Positions 1 through 8,807 are shown, counted from the stretch's first letter. The stretch: 64,000 nucleotides of DNA from Sphingobium sp. TKS (GCF_001563265.1 NZ_CP005083.1:2607001-2671000); one strand, 5' to 3'. Notes: generated by a model not told the origin, from the letters alone. Program-made: numbers and translations.

Positions 1-229
1 CGGCCGCGTCCAATATATGCCGATCACCGATGATGAGGCGCTGGCCAGCTTCCAGAAGCTCTCCGCGCTCGAAGGCATCATCCCCGCGCTCGAATCCGCC
101 CATGCGGTCGCGTCGGCGGAAAAAGTCGCGCCCACGCTGGACGCGGACCAGATCATCATCGTCAATCTCTCCGGCCGTGGTGACAAGGACATCTTCACCG
201 CCGCCAGCGCCCTGGGTGTCGAAATATGA
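1..229 (+). CDS. trpB: Tryptophan synthase beta chain, C-terminal fragment (5' end outside window)
   Basis: The frame is open from base 2. The visible C-terminal 75 residues contain [20 protein letters not shown] followed by PALESAHA, which is the conserved TrpB C-terminal region. TrpB is the PLP enzyme that condenses indole with serine to make tryptophan. The stop TGA at 227-229 overlaps the ATG of trpA at 226-228, so the two subunits are translationally coupled, as expected for an alpha2-beta2 complex. Only the tail is present, so the PLP lysine cannot be checked. Confidence 0.95.
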   Translation, partial: GRVQYMPITDDEALASFQKLSALEGIIPALESAHAVASAEKVAPTLDADQIIIVNLSGRGDKDIFTAASALGVEI

Positions 230-1056
230 CTGCTGACCGCCTTTCCGCCCGCTTCGCCGCCTGCAAGAGCGCAGGCCGCGCCGCCCTCGTCACCTTCGTG
301 ACGGCGGGCGACCCGACCGTGGCCGACACGCCCGCCATCCTGGACGCACTGGTCGAAGGCGGCGCCGACATCATCGAACTGGGCATGCCCTTCACCGATC
401 CGATGGCCGACGGCCCGGCAATCGAACTGGCTAACCTGCGCAGCCTCGGCTCGGGCACCAAGACGAAGGATATCTTCGCCCTCGCCACCGCCTTCCGCGC
501 CAAGCACCCGGAAACGCCGCTGGTCCTGATGGGCTATGCCAATCCGATGCTGGTGCGCGGTTCGCAATGGTTCGCCGACCAGTGCAAGGCCGCTGGCGTT
601 GACGGCGTTATCTGCGTCGACGTGCCGCCGGAGGAAGATGCCGAAATCGGCCCTGCCCTGCGGTCGGCGGGCATTCACCTCATCCGCCTCGCCACCCCCA
701 CGACCGACGCAGCCCGCCTGCCCGCCGTGCTGAACGGCGCCAGCGGCTTCCTCTACCATGTCGCCGTCGCGGGCATCACCGGCAAACAGCAGGCCGCCCA
801 AGCCGCCGTCGAACAAGCCGTCGCCAAGCTCAAGGCCGCCACCGACCTGCCCATCGCGGTGGGCTTCGGCGTGCGTTCTGCTGAGCAAGCAGCAGCTATC
901 GGCCGCGTCGCTGACGGCGTGGTCGTGGGGTCCGCCATCATCGACATCATCGGCTCGCACGGCGATGCCGCCGCGCCCTTCGTCAAGGATTTCGTCGCGG
1001 CTCTGCGCGGCGCGCTCAACGCCAACAGCCCTCATTTCCGGGAGACCGCCGCATGA
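226..1056 (+). CDS. trpA: Tryptophan synthase alpha chain
   Basis: This 276-residue TIM-barrel protein cleaves indole-3-glycerol phosphate to indole and glyceraldehyde 3-phosphate, and passes indole to TrpB. The motif FVTAGDP is at about residues 24-30. The block [14 protein letters not shown] starts at residue 51 and supplies the catalytic glutamate (E51) and aspartate (D62). The phosphate-binding [10 protein letters not shown] and VVVGSAII segments lie near the C-terminus. Length is normal for the family. The start overlaps the trpB stop by 4 bases and the stop overlaps the accD start by 4 bases, so this is a tight operon. Confidence 0.97.
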   Translation: MTADRLSARFAACKSAGRAALVTFVTAGDPTVADTPAILDALVEGGADIIELGMPFTDPMADGPAIELANLRSLGSGTKTKDIFALATAFRAKHPETPLVLMGYANPMLVRGSQWFADQCKAAGVDGVICVDVPPEEDAEIGPALRSAGIHLIRLATPTTDAARLPAVLNGASGFLYHVAVAGITGKQQAAQAAVEQAVAKLKAATDLPIAVGFGVRSAEQAAAIGRVADGVVVGSAIIDIIGSHGDAAAPFVKDFVAALRGALNANSPHFRETAA

Positions 1057-1904
1057 GCTGGATCAACCGCGTCCGCAAAGCCATTCCCTTCATGGCGAAG
1101 AAGGAAAGCACGGCCGAAACGCTGTGGCACAAATGCCCGTCCTGCGCCGAGATGATCTTCATCAAGGAATGGGAAGATAATCTCTCCGTCTGCCCGCGCT
1201 GCGACCATCATGGCCGTATCGGTCCGTCGGAGCGTTTCGAGCATGTCCTCGACGCCGGTTTCATCCTGCTGCCGACCCCGCATGTGCAGGAAGACCCGCT
1301 CAAATTCCGCGATTCCAAGCGCTATCCTGAACGCATCAAGGCCGCCCGCACCGCGACCGGCGATCAGGACGCGCTCATCAACGCGCGCGGCGCGATCGAC
1401 GACGTGCCGCTGGTCATGGGCGTGCAGAATTTCGCCTATATGGGCGGCTCCATGGGCATGGGCGTCGGCGCCGCCTTCATCCAGGGCATCAACGAAGCCA
1501 TTGCCCATAAATGCCCCTATGTGATCTTCACCGCAGCGGGCGGCGCGCGCATGCAGGAGGGTATCCTCTCCCTCATGCAGATGCCCCGCTCCACCGTGGC
1601 GATCCAGAAGCTGCACGCGGCGGGCCTGCCCTATATCGTGGTCCTCACTGACCCTACGACCGGCGGCGTCACCGCCAGCTATGCGATGCTGGGCGACGTC
1701 CAGATCGCGGAGCCCAATGCACTCATCGGTTTTGCAGGCCAGCGCGTCATCGAAAGCACGATCCGCGAAAAGCTGCCCGACGGCTTCCAGCGCGCCGAAT
1801 ATCTGCTGGAGCACGGCATGCTCGACATGGTCGTCCACCGCAGCGAACTGCGCGACACGCTCGCCCGCGTGATCGGCTATCTGGCGCCGCGCGCGGCCGC
1901 CTGA
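1053..1904 (+). CDS. accD: Acetyl-CoA carboxylase carboxyltransferase subunit beta
   Basis: AccD is the zinc-bearing beta subunit of carboxyltransferase. With AccA it moves CO2 from carboxybiotin to acetyl-CoA, giving malonyl-CoA for fatty acid synthesis. At 283 residues it has normal length. The N-terminal zinc ribbon has C28, C31, C47 and C50 (CPSC and CPRC pairs). The glycine-rich crotonase-like core [11 protein letters not shown] and GGARMQEG follows. The ATG overlaps the trpA stop. The trpA-accD-folC order is common in alphaproteobacteria, which supports the call independently of the motifs. Confidence 0.97.
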   Translation: MSWINRVRKAIPFMAKKESTAETLWHKCPSCAEMIFIKEWEDNLSVCPRCDHHGRIGPSERFEHVLDAGFILLPTPHVQEDPLKFRDSKRYPERIKAARTATGDQDALINARGAIDDVPLVMGVQNFAYMGGSMGMGVGAAFIQGINEAIAHKCPYVIFTAAGGARMQEGILSLMQMPRSTVAIQKLHAAGLPYIVVLTDPTTGGVTASYAMLGDVQIAEPNALIGFAGQRVIESTIREKLPDGFQRAEYLLEHGMLDMVVHRSELRDTLARVIGYLAPRAAA

Positions 1905-1925
1905 ACCCGATCAGGAACAGAGCCG

Positions 1926-3248
1926 ATGGCCGACCATGCCGTCTCCGACGATCCGGGCGTCCAGGCCCAGCTTGACCGCCTCGCGACCCTGTCGCCTGGC
2001 GCCGATATATTGGGCCTGGAGCGCATCACGCGCCTGCTCGATCGCCTCGGCAATCCGCACCGCGCTCTGCCGCCCGTCTTCCATGTCGCGGGCACCAACG
2101 GCAAAGGCTCGACCTGCGCCTTCCTGCGCGCCGCGCTGGAGGCGGACGGCAAGACCGTCCACGTCTTCACCTCGCCGCACCTCGTCCGCTTCAACGAGCG
2201 TATCCGCATCAGCGGCACGCTGATCTCCGACGAAGCGCTCGCCCATTATCTCTCTCGCGTCCTCGATGTGGCTGAGGGCATCGGCGCCAGCTTCTTCGAA
2301 GTCACCGCCGCGGCCGCCTTCCTCGCCTTCTCCGAACATCCAGCCGACGCCTGCATCCTCGAAGTGGGCCTGGGCGGCCGGCTCGACGCCACCAATGTCA
2401 TCGAAAGGCCGGTGATCTGCGGCATCGCCCAATTGGGCATCGATCACCAAAGCTTCCTCGGCAGCACGCTTAAGGAAATCGCCGCCGAAAAGGCGGGCAT
2501 CGCCAAACCCGGTGCGCCGCTGGTGACGCAGCGCTATGCCGACGCGCTCTTCCCGGTGATGCTCGACGCCGCCGCGCGCAACCGCACCCAATGGTTCGCC
2601 ATGGGGGAGAGCTGGGACGCCGCCGCCTATCGCGACCGCCTCCATTATCGCGACGATCTGGGCCGCCTCGACACCCCTCTGCCGCGTCTCCCCGGCGCGC
2701 ATCAGATACATAATGCCGCGCTCGCTTTCGCCATGTTGCGCCACCAGAGCGTCGTACCCGTCAGTGAAGCTGCCCTGAAGGCCGCGCCGCTCTGGGCGCA
2801 TTGGCCCGGCCGTTTGCAAAGGCTCGATCACGGCCCCCTGCTGGCGCCATTGCCGGAAAGCACCGAGGCCTGGCTTGACGGGGGCCATAATGCCGGGGCG
2901 GGGGAAGCGATCAGCGCCTTCTTCACTGCCGAGCGGCTCGAAGGCCAGAAGTTGCAACTCATCATCGGCATGCTGTCGAACAAGGATTTGGACGCATATC
3001 TGATCCCCTTCGCGGGCCGGATCGCGCATATCCACACGCTGCCTGTTCCCGGTCATGATCATCACCCGCCGGAGCGATTCGCCGCCATTGCCGATCTTTG
3101 GGGCGTCCCCTGCACCGCGCATGAAGCGCCCGCAGAGGCCATTGCCGCCATCGCCGCAGGGGGCAATCCCGCGCCCAAGCTGCTGATTGCGGGTTCGCTC
3201 TATCTGGCAGGAGAGATTTTGCGGCTGAATGGGCAATATCCCGACTGA
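1926..3248 (+). CDS. folC: Bifunctional dihydrofolate synthase / folylpolyglutamate synthase
   Basis: FolC ligates glutamate to dihydropteroate and then adds further glutamates to folates, using ATP. The protein has 440 residues. The Mur-ligase-type P-loop GTNGKGST is at residues 56-63, followed by the folate-binding TSPHLVRFNERI segment and the DATNVIE block. The C-terminal domain contains LDGGHNAGAGE. It begins 21 bases after the accD stop on the same strand and is the likely last gene of the trp-acc-fol run. A long open frame on the opposite strand over the same bases is only a codon-bias shadow. Confidence 0.95.
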   Translation: MADHAVSDDPGVQAQLDRLATLSPGADILGLERITRLLDRLGNPHRALPPVFHVAGTNGKGSTCAFLRAALEADGKTVHVFTSPHLVRFNERIRISGTLISDEALAHYLSRVLDVAEGIGASFFEVTAAAAFLAFSEHPADACILEVGLGGRLDATNVIERPVICGIAQLGIDHQSFLGSTLKEIAAEKAGIAKPGAPLVTQRYADALFPVMLDAAARNRTQWFAMGESWDAAAYRDRLHYRDDLGRLDTPLPRLPGAHQIHNAALAFAMLRHQSVVPVSEAALKAAPLWAHWPGRLQRLDHGPLLAPLPESTEAWLDGGHNAGAGEAISAFFTAERLEGQKLQLIIGMLSNKDLDAYLIPFAGRIAHIHTLPVPGHDHHPPERFAAIADLWGVPCTAHEAPAEAIAAIAAGGNPAPKLLIAGSLYLAGEILRLNGQYPD

Positions 3249-3316
3249 ATTGTCTTGCGATTGACTCGCAATAGCGTACCTTCGCCTTCCAACGACAAGG
3301 CAGAAGGTACGAACGC

Positions 3317-3757
3317 ATGGCCATTGGAGAGCCCTCCTCCCTCGATCAGCCCCGTCCGCTCCCCGGCGGCTATGGCAACCGGCTGTTCCTTTATGTCATG
3401 CGCCGCATGGCCACGGCGGGCGTCAACGACGCTCATGCCGCCAACGCCATGCTCGGCGCCTTCGGCCGCAGCTATCGCCGTCCGCTGGTGCTGATGCGCG
3501 CCATGATGCTGGAACTGGTCCGCACCTCCAGTCGCAAGATATTGATCGCGCCCTGCTGCTGCTCGCGCATGACGACGGACGAAGCGCTGATGATGCAGGC
3601 GATCGGCGGCGCCCTGCACTGCCCGCGCGCCGCCTTTGACAATGTGGCGACCTTGCTCGGCAACGATCACGCCCTTGGCGCGCTCACCTGCCTCCAAGCC
3701 GTGGCGCAGGCCCATAATGACCTTGGCCGCCCGCTCGATCTCTACTCGGCGGGCTGA
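3317..3757 (+). CDS. Small conserved protein of unknown function, possibly DUF6628
   Basis: This 146-residue protein has no signal peptide. It starts at ATG 3317 after a purine-rich AAGGCAGAAGG stretch. It contains a CCCCSRMT cysteine cluster at about residues 75-82 and a C-terminal half rich in Ala, Leu and His. I recall similar proteins as a sphingomonad-restricted family, possibly DUF6628, but I cannot confirm that from sequence alone. The last 16 bases overlap the 3' end of the convergent AmpG-like gene. No function can be assigned. Confidence 0.7.
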   Translation: MAIGEPSSLDQPRPLPGGYGNRLFLYVMRRMATAGVNDAHAANAMLGAFGRSYRRPLVLMRAMMLELVRTSSRKILIAPCCCSRMTTDEALMMQAIGGALHCPRAAFDNVATLLGNDHALGALTCLQAVAQAHNDLGRPLDLYSAG

Positions 3758-5058
3758 ACCTCTGCCGCGCTGCCGACGCTGGCGTCAATCAGGCCCGCCC
3801 GCATCATCAGCCAGAACAGGATGATGCCCGGCAAGGAGATCACGGTGGTCAGCAGGTAGAAATCGACATAGCCGAAGCGCTCGATCATCACGCCCGCCGT
3901 GGTGCCGGTCAGGAACCGCCCGACGATGCTCGCCGCCGCCGAAATCAGCGCATATTGCGCGGCGGTAAAGCGCAGGTCGCACAGCGCTGAGAAATAGGCG
4001 ACCACCGTCACGCCACCGATGCCGCTGGCGAAATTCTCAAAACCAATGGCGCCCGCCATGCCCCAATTGCTTTTCCCCAGAGCGGCGAGCAGCGCAAAGC
4101 TGAAATTGGACACACCCATCAGCAGCAGGCTGACCAGCACCGACCGCTTCATCCCCATCCGCGCATAGAGGATGCCGCCCACGAAAATGCCGATCAAATA
4201 GGCCCAGAAGCCGATCCCCACGTCATAAATGGCGATCTCGTCATTGGTGTAGCCCATATCGTCGAACAGTAGGCGAAAGGTCAGATTGGCGAGCGTGTCC
4301 CCGATCTTGTGCAGCAGGATGAACAGCAGCACCAACCAAGCCCCGCGCCGCCGGAAAAACTCGACCAACGGCCCGGCGATCGACTGCCACACCTCACCGA
4401 AACCCCGCCGCGTCGTCGGCTCCCGATGCCGCTCCGGCTCGCCCAGAACCAGTCCCGTCAGCATTGCGGGCAGCGCAAAAACCGCGCAGGCGAAATAAGC
4501 CCCATGCCACCCGATCCGCGCCGCCAGCACCAGCGCCAGCGCTCCCGCCGCGACCGACCCGATCCGCCAGCCATATTGCGACATGCCGGAGCCGACGCCC
4601 AGTTGCTCGGGCTTCAAGGTCTCGATCCGATAGGCGTCGATCACGATGTCGAAGGTCGCTCCAGCCACCCCGACCAATATTGCCGCATAAGCCGTCTGCA
4701 ACAGGCCGGTCGTCGGTTCGACCAGCGCCAGATTGGCCACCGCCGCCATCACGAGCAGCCCGGCGACAAGCAGCCAGCTCACCCGCTGCCCCAACCGCCC
4801 GATGACCGGCAAGCGAACGCCATCGACCACCCAGGCCCACAGCCATTTGAGATTATAGACGAGGAAAGCGAGTGTGAACGCGGTCACCGCCTTCTTATCG
4901 ATCCCGTCCTGCGCCAGTCGCGTCGTCAGCGTCGCGCCGATCATCGCATAGGGAAAGCCCGACGAAATCCCGAGAAAAAAGGCTCCCAAAGGCGCCTTCT
5001 GAACATAGGGCTTCACCGCATCCAGCCAGCTTGCCGAACCCTTTGCGATCTCAGTCAT
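3742..5058 (-). CDS. AmpG-like MFS permease (muropeptide transporter family)
   Basis: This 438-residue inner-membrane protein has about 12 hydrophobic segments. The first part, with SSGFPYAMIGATLTTRLAQ and then FTLAFLVYNLKWLWAWVVDG, matches the AmpG pattern of a small-substrate MFS permease. AmpG imports anhydro-muropeptides released from peptidoglycan for recycling. No beta-lactamase or other ampD-like gene is adjacent, so the substrate is inferred from family resemblance only. The gene stands alone, converging on the preceding small gene. No clear Shine-Dalgarno precedes ATG 5058. Confidence 0.8.
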   Translation of the reverse strand: MTEIAKGSASWLDAVKPYVQKAPLGAFFLGISSGFPYAMIGATLTTRLAQDGIDKKAVTAFTLAFLVYNLKWLWAWVVDGVRLPVIGRLGQRVSWLLVAGLLVMAAVANLALVEPTTGLLQTAYAAILVGVAGATFDIVIDAYRIETLKPEQLGVGSGMSQYGWRIGSVAAGALALVLAARIGWHGAYFACAVFALPAMLTGLVLGEPERHREPTTRRGFGEVWQSIAGPLVEFFRRRGAWLVLLFILLHKIGDTLANLTFRLLFDDMGYTNDEIAIYDVGIGFWAYLIGIFVGGILYARMGMKRSVLVSLLLMGVSNFSFALLAALGKSNWGMAGAIGFENFASGIGGVTVVAYFSALCDLRFTAAQYALISAAASIVGRFLTGTTAGVMIERFGYVDFYLLTTVISLPGIILFWLMMRAGLIDASVGSAAEVQPAE

Positions 5059-5207
5059 AAATGCGGTGCGCCCCGATGGTTCTTGTCGAAATCCACCATA
5101 TGGCCAAACACTGCCGAAACAACCCCGCCCAATGCTTCTCGCTTGAAAGGAGAGGGACAGGAAGCCTGGCTGGCCCCATCAATCAGGCCAAGTGGATGAA
5201 ACCAACT

Positions 5208-5666
5208 TCACCCGAAATCCTCAAACAGATGCAGCCCCTCCGGGAAACGCGGCAATGCCTTCCCCCGCAACAACGCATCCAACACATCGATAGCCGCCAG
5301 CAAGTCCCGCGGCGCATAGGGCTTTGCGAGGCAGCCCAAAGCCATTTCGCGCGCATCGACCGGACAAGCGCCCGTCACGAACAGCACCGCCACGCCCCGG
5401 CCCGTAGCAAAACGCGCCAGATCGATCCCGGTCTTCTGACCATGCAGCATCACATCCGCGATCACCAGATCGACGTTTTCTTCCTGAATCACGCTGACGG
5501 CATGGGCATATTCATCGACGGTCGCGGCCACGCGATAACCGGCCATCTCCAGCACATGCTCATTGTCGAAGGCCACCAGCGGCTCATCTTCGACCACCAG
5601 CACGCTCCGAATGGCCTTGCGCCGCCTTTGCGCTCCGGCTTCCCCTTTTACCAGCCCGAAAAACAT
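5208..5666 (-). CDS. Single-domain response regulator (receiver protein)
   Basis: The 152-residue receiver domain begins SVLVVEDEPL at residue 21, with acidic E26/D27. The phospho-acceptor is D71 in LVIADVMLHG, the conserved threonine is in FVTG, and the switch lysine is K115 in LAKPYAP. There is no output domain, so it probably acts by protein contact or as a phosphate shuttle. I chose ATG 5666 because the longer frame upstream runs into the divergent pseudouridine synthase gene and has no family resemblance. No partner kinase is in the window. Confidence 0.82.
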   Translation of the reverse strand: MFFGLVKGEAGAQRRRKAIRSVLVVEDEPLVAFDNEHVLEMAGYRVAATVDEYAHAVSVIQEENVDLVIADVMLHGQKTGIDLARFATGRGVAVLFVTGACPVDAREMALGCLAKPYAPRDLLAAIDVLDALLRGKALPRFPEGLHLFEDFG

Positions 5667-5826
5667 TTGCCGATCTGCCCCATTTGCGCCATTCAGCCGA
5701 CCAACGTGCAACGCCCTAAGCGGTTTCTTATCGTCCCGGCGCATAGGCGCAAGGACAGCACTATTCGTCAATTTCCTGGCTTTGCCGATATGGGAATGCC
5801 ACCCCGTTTTGAAAAGGAACTCTTCC

Positions 5827-6741
5827 GTGGAACCGCCGAAAAAATCTGGACCGCCACGCCGGTCGGGGCCCGGCGGTCCCAAGCGCCCCACAGGCGCCAA
5901 GCCCAGCCCCGGATCACGCCCGGCCCGCCCGCCATTCAAAAAGGCGAAAACTGCACCCGCCAAGCCCGCAAACCCGCACCCGGCCCGGGCCGCAGCCGTC
6001 GCCAGCGGCAAGAACGAACCGCAGCGTATCGCGAAACTCCTCGCCCGCGCAGGCATCGCGTCGCGCCGCGAGATCGAGCGGATGATCGAGGAAGGCCGCG
6101 TCACGCTGAACGGTGAAGCCGTCACCACCCCGGCCACCCTGCTCACCTCGCTTCATGGCATAACGGTCGACGGCAACCCCGTCGCCGCGCCAGCCCCCAC
6201 GCGCCTGTTCCTTTTCCACAAGCCGTCGGGCCTCCTGACGACCGAACGCGACCCGCGTGGCCGTCCGACCATTTACGACAAGCTGCCCGCCGACCTGCCG
6301 CGCCTCATGCCGATCGGCCGGCTCGACATGACGACCGAGGGACTGCTGCTGCTCACCACCGACGGCGAGTTCAAGCGGGAGATGGAACTCCCCTCCACCG
6401 GCGTCCCGCGCACTTATCGCGCCCGCGCCTTTGGCGAGGTGAGCCAGAACCAACTCGAAGACCTGTTCGAAGGCATAGAAATAGAGGGCATCCGCTACGG
6501 TCAGATCGAGGCCAATCTGGAACGCCGCACCGGCCGCAACCAGTGGATCGAAATGACGCTGACCGAAGGCAAGAATCGCGAAGTCCGCCGCGTCCTGGAA
6601 CATCTGGGCCTTCAGGTGAACCGCCTGATCCGCACCAGCTACGGTCCCTTCCATCTGGGCGAACTGGCCTCCGGCGCGGTCGAGGAAGTGCGCCAGCATG
6701 ATCTCATCCTCTTCCGCAAGAGCCTGAAGGCGCCGAAATGA
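5827..6741 (+). CDS. rluB: 23S rRNA pseudouridine synthase, RsuA/RluB type
   Basis: This enzyme converts a uridine in rRNA to pseudouridine. The protein has a basic, Pro/Lys-rich N-terminal tail (about residues 1-60), an S4 RNA-binding domain (QRIAKLLARAGIASRREIE, from 66), and the catalytic domain with HKPSGLLTTERDPRGRPT (131-148) and GRLDMTTEGL, where D167 is catalytic. The best start is GTG 5827, 8 bases after AAGGA at 5814-5818. In-frame upstream codons lie in the shared promoter region and receiver gene. RluB itself is the likeliest member, but RluE/F cannot be fully excluded. It overlaps rsmD by 4 bases. Confidence 0.9.
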   Translation: MEPPKKSGPPRRSGPGGPKRPTGAKPSPGSRPARPPFKKAKTAPAKPANPHPARAAAVASGKNEPQRIAKLLARAGIASRREIERMIEEGRVTLNGEAVTTPATLLTSLHGITVDGNPVAAPAPTRLFLFHKPSGLLTTERDPRGRPTIYDKLPADLPRLMPIGRLDMTTEGLLLLTTDGEFKREMELPSTGVPRTYRARAFGEVSQNQLEDLFEGIEIEGIRYGQIEANLERRTGRNQWIEMTLTEGKNREVRRVLEHLGLQVNRLIRTSYGPFHLGELASGAVEEVRQHDLILFRKSLKAPK

Positions 6742-7277
6742 GGATCATCGCGGGCCAATGGCGCGGCCGTCCGCTGGCCGCTCCCAAGGGAGACGCCACC
6801 CGCCCGACAGCGGACCGAACCCGAGAAACCCTTTTCTCCATGCTGCTGAGCCGCATCGGCTCCTTCGAGGGGCTTGGCGTCGGCGATTTCTTCGCAGGCT
6901 CCGGCGCGCTCGGTTTCGAAGCTCTGTCGCGCGGTGCGGCGAGCTGCATCTTCGTGGAACAGGACCGCTCCGCCCTCGACGCGATCCGGGCCAATGGCGA
7001 CAAGCTCGGCATCCGCCCAGACGTCCGCCAAAGCAGCGTCCTGGCTCTCGGCCCCGCAGCCAAGCCGCTGGACCTCATCTTCATGGACCCGCCCTATAAT
7101 AGCGGCGCGGGATCGGTGGCCCTCGACAAGCTGAGCCGCCTCGGCTGGACCGGCCCCGCCACCTGGATCAGCATAGAAACGGACCGCCGCGAGGACGTAG
7201 AGGTCAAGGGCTTCACTATCGAAGCCACCCGCGACATCGGCAAAGCGCGTTTGACCCTGCTACGGGCGGAAGCCTGA
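6738..7277 (+). CDS. rsmD: 16S rRNA guanine-966 N2-methyltransferase
   Basis: RsmD uses SAM to methylate G966 of 16S rRNA. The protein has 179 residues and the family hallmark start MRIIAGQWRGRPL. The SAM-binding motif I is DFFAGSGALGFE (50-61) and the catalytic motif is DPPY (117-120). Its ATG overlaps the stop of the pseudouridine synthase gene, so two ribosome-modification genes are co-translated. A short GC hairpin follows its stop. Confidence 0.95.
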   Translation: MRIIAGQWRGRPLAAPKGDATRPTADRTRETLFSMLLSRIGSFEGLGVGDFFAGSGALGFEALSRGAASCIFVEQDRSALDAIRANGDKLGIRPDVRQSSVLALGPAAKPLDLIFMDPPYNSGAGSVALDKLSRLGWTGPATWISIETDRREDVEVKGFTIEATRDIGKARLTLLRAEA

Positions 7278-7278
7278 A

Positions 7279-7293
7279 CTCCCCGTGGGGGAG
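7279..7293. terminator. Short GC hairpin between convergent rsmD and globin genes
   Basis: CTCCCC (7279-7284), a GTG loop and GGGGAG (7288-7293) form a perfect 6-bp stem just after the rsmD stop. G/A-rich repeats of the same flavour follow. There is no T-run, so termination is inferred only from its position between converging genes. Confidence 0.35.
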
Positions 7294-7341
7294 AGGGTTG
7301 GGGAGAGGGGCTGCGCAACGCCTCCCCACTCCCGACGCCCA

Positions 7342-7791
7342 TCAAGCCGCTTCGGCATCCTCATAAGCCTGCGATTCCTTGCCGATCAGGATATTCGCGA
7401 GGAACCAATAGGCCTGCCCCCAGGCATTCAGCACGGCGTCCGTGGCGACATCCGCGCCCAGCACATCCCGAATTGCCGGCAGCAGCGCCTCGGCCACCTT
7501 GGGATAATGCTCCGCCTTCACGCCGGTTTCGACATGCCGCTGCACCATCCGCGCAACCGCGCCGTCCAGCGCCTGCAACTTGTCGATATTCTCGGCATAG
7601 CCCAGGATCGCCGCCGCCAGCCGCTTGGGCTGCTCGCCGCTTTCCTGCGCGGCCTGGTCGAACATGTCCTTGATCGATGCATCCTGAAACAGCCGCGCAT
7701 ACATGGCCGTCGTGATTTCTACCCCATGCTTCCGCAGAGCGGGGGCGGTAGCCTTGACGATGGCGATGGTGTCGGCGGTCAACTGGGTCAT
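7342..7791 (-). CDS. Single-domain bacterial hemoglobin (VHb-like globin)
   Basis: The 149-residue protein is a globin without the reductase domain of flavohemoglobin, close to Vitreoscilla hemoglobin in length. Proximal histidine H86 lies in VQRHVETG, B10 tyrosine is Y31 in MYARLF, and E7 glutamine is Q54 in GEQPKRLA. The C-terminal half, VLGADVATDAVLNAWGQAY, is typical. Such globins bind O2 and NO and are often linked to NO detoxification. ATG 7791 has AAGG about 8 bases upstream; an in-frame start at 7839 would lie inside the operator. The gene diverges from nsrR across two NsrR-like sites. Confidence 0.93.
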   Translation of the reverse strand: MTQLTADTIAIVKATAPALRKHGVEITTAMYARLFQDASIKDMFDQAAQESGEQPKRLAAAILGYAENIDKLQALDGAVARMVQRHVETGVKAEHYPKVAEALLPAIRDVLGADVATDAVLNAWGQAYWFLANILIGKESQAYEDAEAA

Positions 7792-7819
7792 GAATGCACC
7801 TTTGCTTGGAGAATCGGTA

Positions 7820-7842
7820 AAGGTGCATTTACGTTGCATCTT
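7820..7842. promoter_or_regulatory. Candidate NsrR operator 1
   Basis: Left arm AAGGTGCATTT (7820-7830), spacer A, right arm CGTTGCATCTT (7832-7842). This has the 11-1-11 layout of the known enterobacterial NsrR consensus (arms AANATGCATTT and AAATGCATNTT). By eye the arms match at 10 and 8 of 11 positions, counting N as a match. It lies about 29 bp from the globin start. Confidence 0.7.
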
Positions 7843-7844
7843 TT

Positions 7845-7867
7845 AAGATGTAAATAGAATGAATGTT
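7845..7867. promoter_or_regulatory. Candidate NsrR operator 2
   Basis: Left arm AAGATGTAAAT (7845-7855), spacer A, right arm GAATGAATGTT (7857-7867). Matches to the NsrR consensus arms are 8 and 9 of 11. Its centre is 25 bp from that of operator 1, and it ends 36 bp before the nsrR ATG, so it could serve autoregulation. Confidence 0.55.
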
Positions 7868-7903
7868 TGAAAAGCGCGATCACTCTCATTACCGCCAGCA
7901 GCC

Positions 7904-8356
7904 ATGCAACTGACCCGCCACACCGACTATGCCCTGCGCGTCCTCATCCACCTCGCGGTGACGCCTGCGGGCCGCACGACGATTCCCGAAATCGCGGATG
8001 CTTATGGCCTGTCCCGCAACCATCTGATGAAGGTTGTGCATCATCTTGGCCAAGGCGGTTTTCTGGATACGCAGCGCGGGCGCGGCGGGGGCTTCGCTCT
8101 TGCCCGCCCGGCCGAGAAGATCCGATTGGGCGAAGTCATCCGCCACACCGAACCCGACATGAACATGGCGGATTGCGGCTCCTGCGCCATCCGCCCGGCC
8201 TGCGGCCTGTCCGGCATATTGAAGGCGGCCACCGCCGCCTTTCTCACCGTGCTCGACCAGCACAGCCTGGCCGATGCCGCACGGGACCGGGCCGGGCTGG
8301 CGGCGCTCATCGCCGCATTGCCTGGCCCGGTTGCCGTCACCGACGCCTGCGCATAG
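7904..8356 (+). CDS. nsrR: Rrf2-family nitric-oxide-sensing repressor NsrR
   Basis: The 150-residue Rrf2 regulator begins MQLTRHTDYALRVLIHLA, close to NsrR and distinct from IscR. The winged helix-turn-helix includes IADAYGLSRNHLMKVVHHL (about 31-49). Cysteines C91, C94 and C100 (DCGSCAIRPAC) fit the three ligands of the NO-sensitive iron-sulfur cluster. NsrR represses NO-defence genes until NO destroys the cluster. The divergent globin and the paired consensus-like dyads between them support the assignment. Its last 20 bases overlap the 3' end of the following convergent gene. Confidence 0.93.
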   Translation: MQLTRHTDYALRVLIHLAVTPAGRTTIPEIADAYGLSRNHLMKVVHHLGQGGFLDTQRGRGGGFALARPAEKIRLGEVIRHTEPDMNMADCGSCAIRPACGLSGILKAATAAFLTVLDQHSLADAARDRAGLAALIAALPGPVAVTDACA

Positions 8357-8807
8357 ATTTGGGCGCTTCGCTCGGATTGATACAGCTATCCTGCACGGTC
8401 GTGCTGCACAGCGGATAATCTTTCTGCCCGGTCGGCGGTGGCGTCATGTTGCCGCCCACCGTAGCGGGATTGGCAGAGGTTCCCACGGGCGCCGACGGGT
8501 CGCGTGGCACACCGGCGGGTGCAGGCTGCATCCCCGTATCCGGCGGCACCGCTCCCGTCGGCTGCCCCGCATTCGGATCCGCGCCTGCAGGCGGTGCGGC
8601 TGGCGTAGCCGGCGTGGCGGGAGCGGTCCCCGGATCGGCAGGCGTGGCGGGTGTCGCGGGCATCGCCCCCTGTTCCGGAGGAGGCGCGGTATCGGCAGCG
8701 GGCGGCTGCGAGGCTGGCACGTCCTGCGCTACCGCAATTCCGGCAACGCCGGCAACGCCGGCGCCGAAGGCCAAAATGGCCGCACCTGCCAAGAGGATCG
8801 ATTTCAT
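8337..8807 (-). CDS. Secreted Pro/Ala-rich protein of unknown function
   Basis: This 156-residue protein has a clear signal peptide (MKSILLAGAAILAFGAGVAG, cut near AVAQ|DV). A low-complexity Pro/Ala/Thr region with repeated PATPATPA units covers about residues 30-110. The C-terminal tail carries DYPLCSTTVQDSC, two cysteines that may form a disulfide, and ends RRRR. ATG 8807 is chosen because AAGGA sits 8-9 bases upstream; an in-frame ATG at 8816 lies too close to it. Its function is unknown; it may be periplasmic or surface-exposed. Confidence 0.7.
   Translation of the reverse strand: MKSILLAGAAILAFGAGVAGVAGIAVAQDVPASQPPAADTAPPPEQGAMPATPATPADPGTAPATPATPAAPPAGADPNAGQPTGAVPPDTGMQPAPAGVPRDPSAPVGTSANPATVGGNMTPPPTGQKDYPLCSTTVQDSCINPSEAPKSMRRRR

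Noticed and set aside
1911..3236. Long minus-strand open frame over folC
   Set aside because: It mirrors folC exactly, has no domain-like sequence, and arises from GC-rich codon use. The same applies to long antisense frames over hslU (23601-24842), topA (41188-43356) and gor (35042-36391).
5563..5826. Upstream extension of the pseudouridine synthase frame
   Set aside because: It crosses the divergent receiver gene and carries no family sequence. GTG 5827 has a good Shine-Dalgarno.
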